From: Plecoglossus altivelis
Lineage: Eukaryota; Chordata; Actinopteri; Osmeriformes; Plecoglossidae
Direction of reading: 5' to 3'
NCBI GenBank assembly: GCA_036571765.1
Contig: BROE01000019.1
Location: 11,679,831-11,743,830 of the forward strand
Length of the DNA: 64,000 bases
Below are positions 60,601 through 63,600 of this stretch, one piece after another (position 1 is the stretch's first letter; every line of letters starts with the position of its first letter). The position numbers and the translations under genes were made by a program. The notes beneath the pieces are model-generated. The model worked only from the letters and a program-made list of their open reading frames with translations. It ran no database searches and had not been told where the DNA came from.

Positions 60601-63600
60601 CATGACTGTACTCTTCTCTACACACACACACAGTCACATCCTACCACTACACATCCAGCTAACTTTTCACACACACGCACTCTGTCCCTACACACAGACA
60701 CAACACAGCATCACACACAGCACCAGACACACAGTTACTGTCCCTTTTACAAACATACTTGTCTCACACACACACACCACTACACCACTACACACACACA
60801 CACACACACACCATCGACTACACCAGCACTCCACACACATACTGTTCCTTCTTACACACACACACACACACCATCACATTCACACATAGTGTCCTTCTGA
60901 CACACACACACACACACACATCACACTCAGACACACACACACATACGTCCTTCTAACACACATACACACACAGCACAAAAAACACACACACGCACAAAAA
61001 ACACACACAAACACAAAAAAAACACAAAAAAAAACACACACACACACGGCAGGCATCACACACACACACGAACACACCAGCATCAACACCAGACTCATAC
61101 ACCTCTTACATGTCCACACATACTAAATGTCTCCCCCCTCCCCCCAAGTTTGGGAAAAAATAAGTAATATTTGTGTAAAGGTGTGTTGTGGTGTCTACTA
61201 TACTGTGACAGCCTCTAGTGTGTTCTGATCCACTCTGTCTTAGACTTCTCTCTCCTTCCCTCTCTCTTCTGTCTCTTCGAAACAAAGTTTGGAAAGGTTT
61301 AGAAAAATATGATCCAAAAAAGGTTTAGAAAAAAAAGTCCCTGTGTGGGTAAGGAGTGTGTGTGTGTGAGAGAGAGTTTGTGTGTGTGATAGATGAGAGG
61401 GTGTGTGTGTGGAGACAGAGAGATAGTGTGTGTGTGTTGTGAGAGGGTGTGTGTGTCGGTGTGTGTGTGCGTGAGACAGAGAGTGTGTGTGTGTGGTGAG
61501 AGACAGAGAGAGTCGTAGTTGTGTTGTGAGTGAGACAGAGGAGTGTGTTTGTGTGTGAGACAGAGAGAGACTCTCAGGTCTGTAGGGAGGCTGGACTCAC
61601 CTCTGGGCTCGGGTGCTGGCTGCTAATTGGTGCGTTTATGACTATGAAAGGTCTCAGAAATGTTTCCAGTTAGTAGAGGTGTGGATGTGCTGCCAGGCGT
61701 TCTGCTCTCTCTCTCTCTCTCTCTCCCTCTTTCTCTGTCTGCTCTCTCTTCTCTCGTCTCGCTCGCTCTCTCTTCTCTCTCGCTCTGCTGTGCATGGTAC
61801 GCTCTTCTCTCTCTGTCTCTTCTCTTCTTCTTCTCTCTCTCATCTCTCGTCGGCTCTCTCTTCTCTCTCTCTCTCTTCTCCTCTCTCTCTCTCTCTCTCT
61901 CTATCTTTCCTCTTCTGTCTCTGTCCTCTGCTCTGTCCTGTCCTTTCTCTCTCTCTCCCCCTTCCGCTCCCTCCTCCCTCCCCCCCTCTTTTCTCTGTCT
62001 CGTCTTCTCTCGTCTGTCTCTTACCCTTTCTCTATCTCTCCCTCTCTCTCTCTCTCTGGTTCTGCCTCTCTGTCTCTGGTTCTGCCTTTCTGTCTCTGGT
62101 TCTGCCTTTCTGTCTCTGGTTCTGCTTCTCTGTCTGTGTTTCTTCCCTCTTCCACACACACACCACACACACCACCACACACAGAAGTCTGAATGAGCCT
62201 TCAGATCTGACAGTGTGGTTCCTGCAGTGGCCTTCTGGCAGATAGCAGAGCTCTGATGGCCCAAACAGCGGATGACCATCATAACCATCGATTACTGTCT
62301 CTGGCCTGCAAAACAACCTTCTATAACACGCTGTCCTCTCTCGTCCTCCCAGCTGGAGGAGCAGGTGAGCAGGCTGCAGAGGGAGAAGAACGATCTCCAG
62401 TCTCGTATGGAGGAGGACCAGGAGGACCTGAACGAGCTCATGAAGAAGCACAAGGCTGCCGTCTCCCAGGTAACGCTGTCCTCCTGCCGTTTCCAAGGTA
62501 ACGCTGTCCTCCTGCCGTCTCCAAGGTAACGCTGTCCTCTTGGCTCAGTGTGGACCGGGCCTTAATAACGTCCGATCAGCACAGTGTCACGCCTGCTATC
62601 TCCAGGCTAGCCCCTTCTTGACTCTAACCAGCTGCCTCTATCCTGCTGCCTCTATCCTGCTGCCTCTATCCTGCTGCCTCTATCCTGCTGCCTCTAACAT
62701 GCTGCCTCTAACATGCTGCCTCTAACATGCTGCCTCTATCCTGCTGCCTCTATCCTGCTGACTCTATCCTGCTGCCCCTATCCTGCTGCCTCTATCCTGC
62801 TGCCTCTATCCTGCTGACTCTAACCTGCTGCCTCTATCCTGCTGCCTCTATCCTGCTGACTCTAACATGCTGCCTCTAACATGCTGCCTCTATCCTGCTG
62901 CCTCTAACATGCTGCCCCTATCCTGCTGCCTCTATCCTGCTGCCTCTAACATGCTGCCTCTATCCTGCTGCCTCTAACATGCTGCCTCTAACATGCTGCC
63001 TCTATCCTGCTGCCTCTATCCTGCTGCCTCTAACATGCTGCCTCTATCCTGCTGACTCTAACATGCTGCCTCTATCCTGCTGCCTCTATCCTGCTGCCTC
63101 TATCCTGCTGCCTCTAACCAGCTGCCTCTATCCTGCTGACTCTATCCTGCTGCCTCTAACCAGCTGCCTCTAACATGCTGCCTCTATCCTGCCGCCTCCA
63201 GACCCACAACAGGAAGCCTCTTAGAGTCAGGACCTCTGACATGACACAGATCACACTACAGATCGTTCTCTCTCTCCATCTCTCCTCTCTCCTTTTCTCT
63301 CCTTCCTCTTTCCTCTCTCCTTCCTCTCTCCTCTCTCCTTTTCTCTCCTTCCTCTCTCCTCTTCTCTCCTTCCTCTTTCCTCTCTCCTTCTCTCCTTCCT
63401 CTTTTCTCTCCCTGTTTCTCTCCTCGGTTTAGCGTGACACAATGTGGGCGCCAGCATTCATGCTTTCTTTTTACAGAACAGTTTTTCTGTGCACGTGTGG
63501 GTGGCGTGTTTCAGAGATGTGGAGATAATCGGGGCTAAATGATGTGCAGTTTCACGCCCCTGTTCAGGGGAACAGACTGTTCCACTGCTGATCCAGTTAA

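Larger units (their letters stand above)
58522..62352 (+). other. Intron of 3.8 kb, almost all tandem repeats
   Basis: Contains the four arrays listed below. The only unique stretches are 59150-59500, 61110-61330 and 62200-62340. The segment AGTTTGGGAAAAA (about 61147) and AAAGTTTGGAAAGGTTTAG (about 61284) are short near-repeats. No exon seen. Confidence 0.85.
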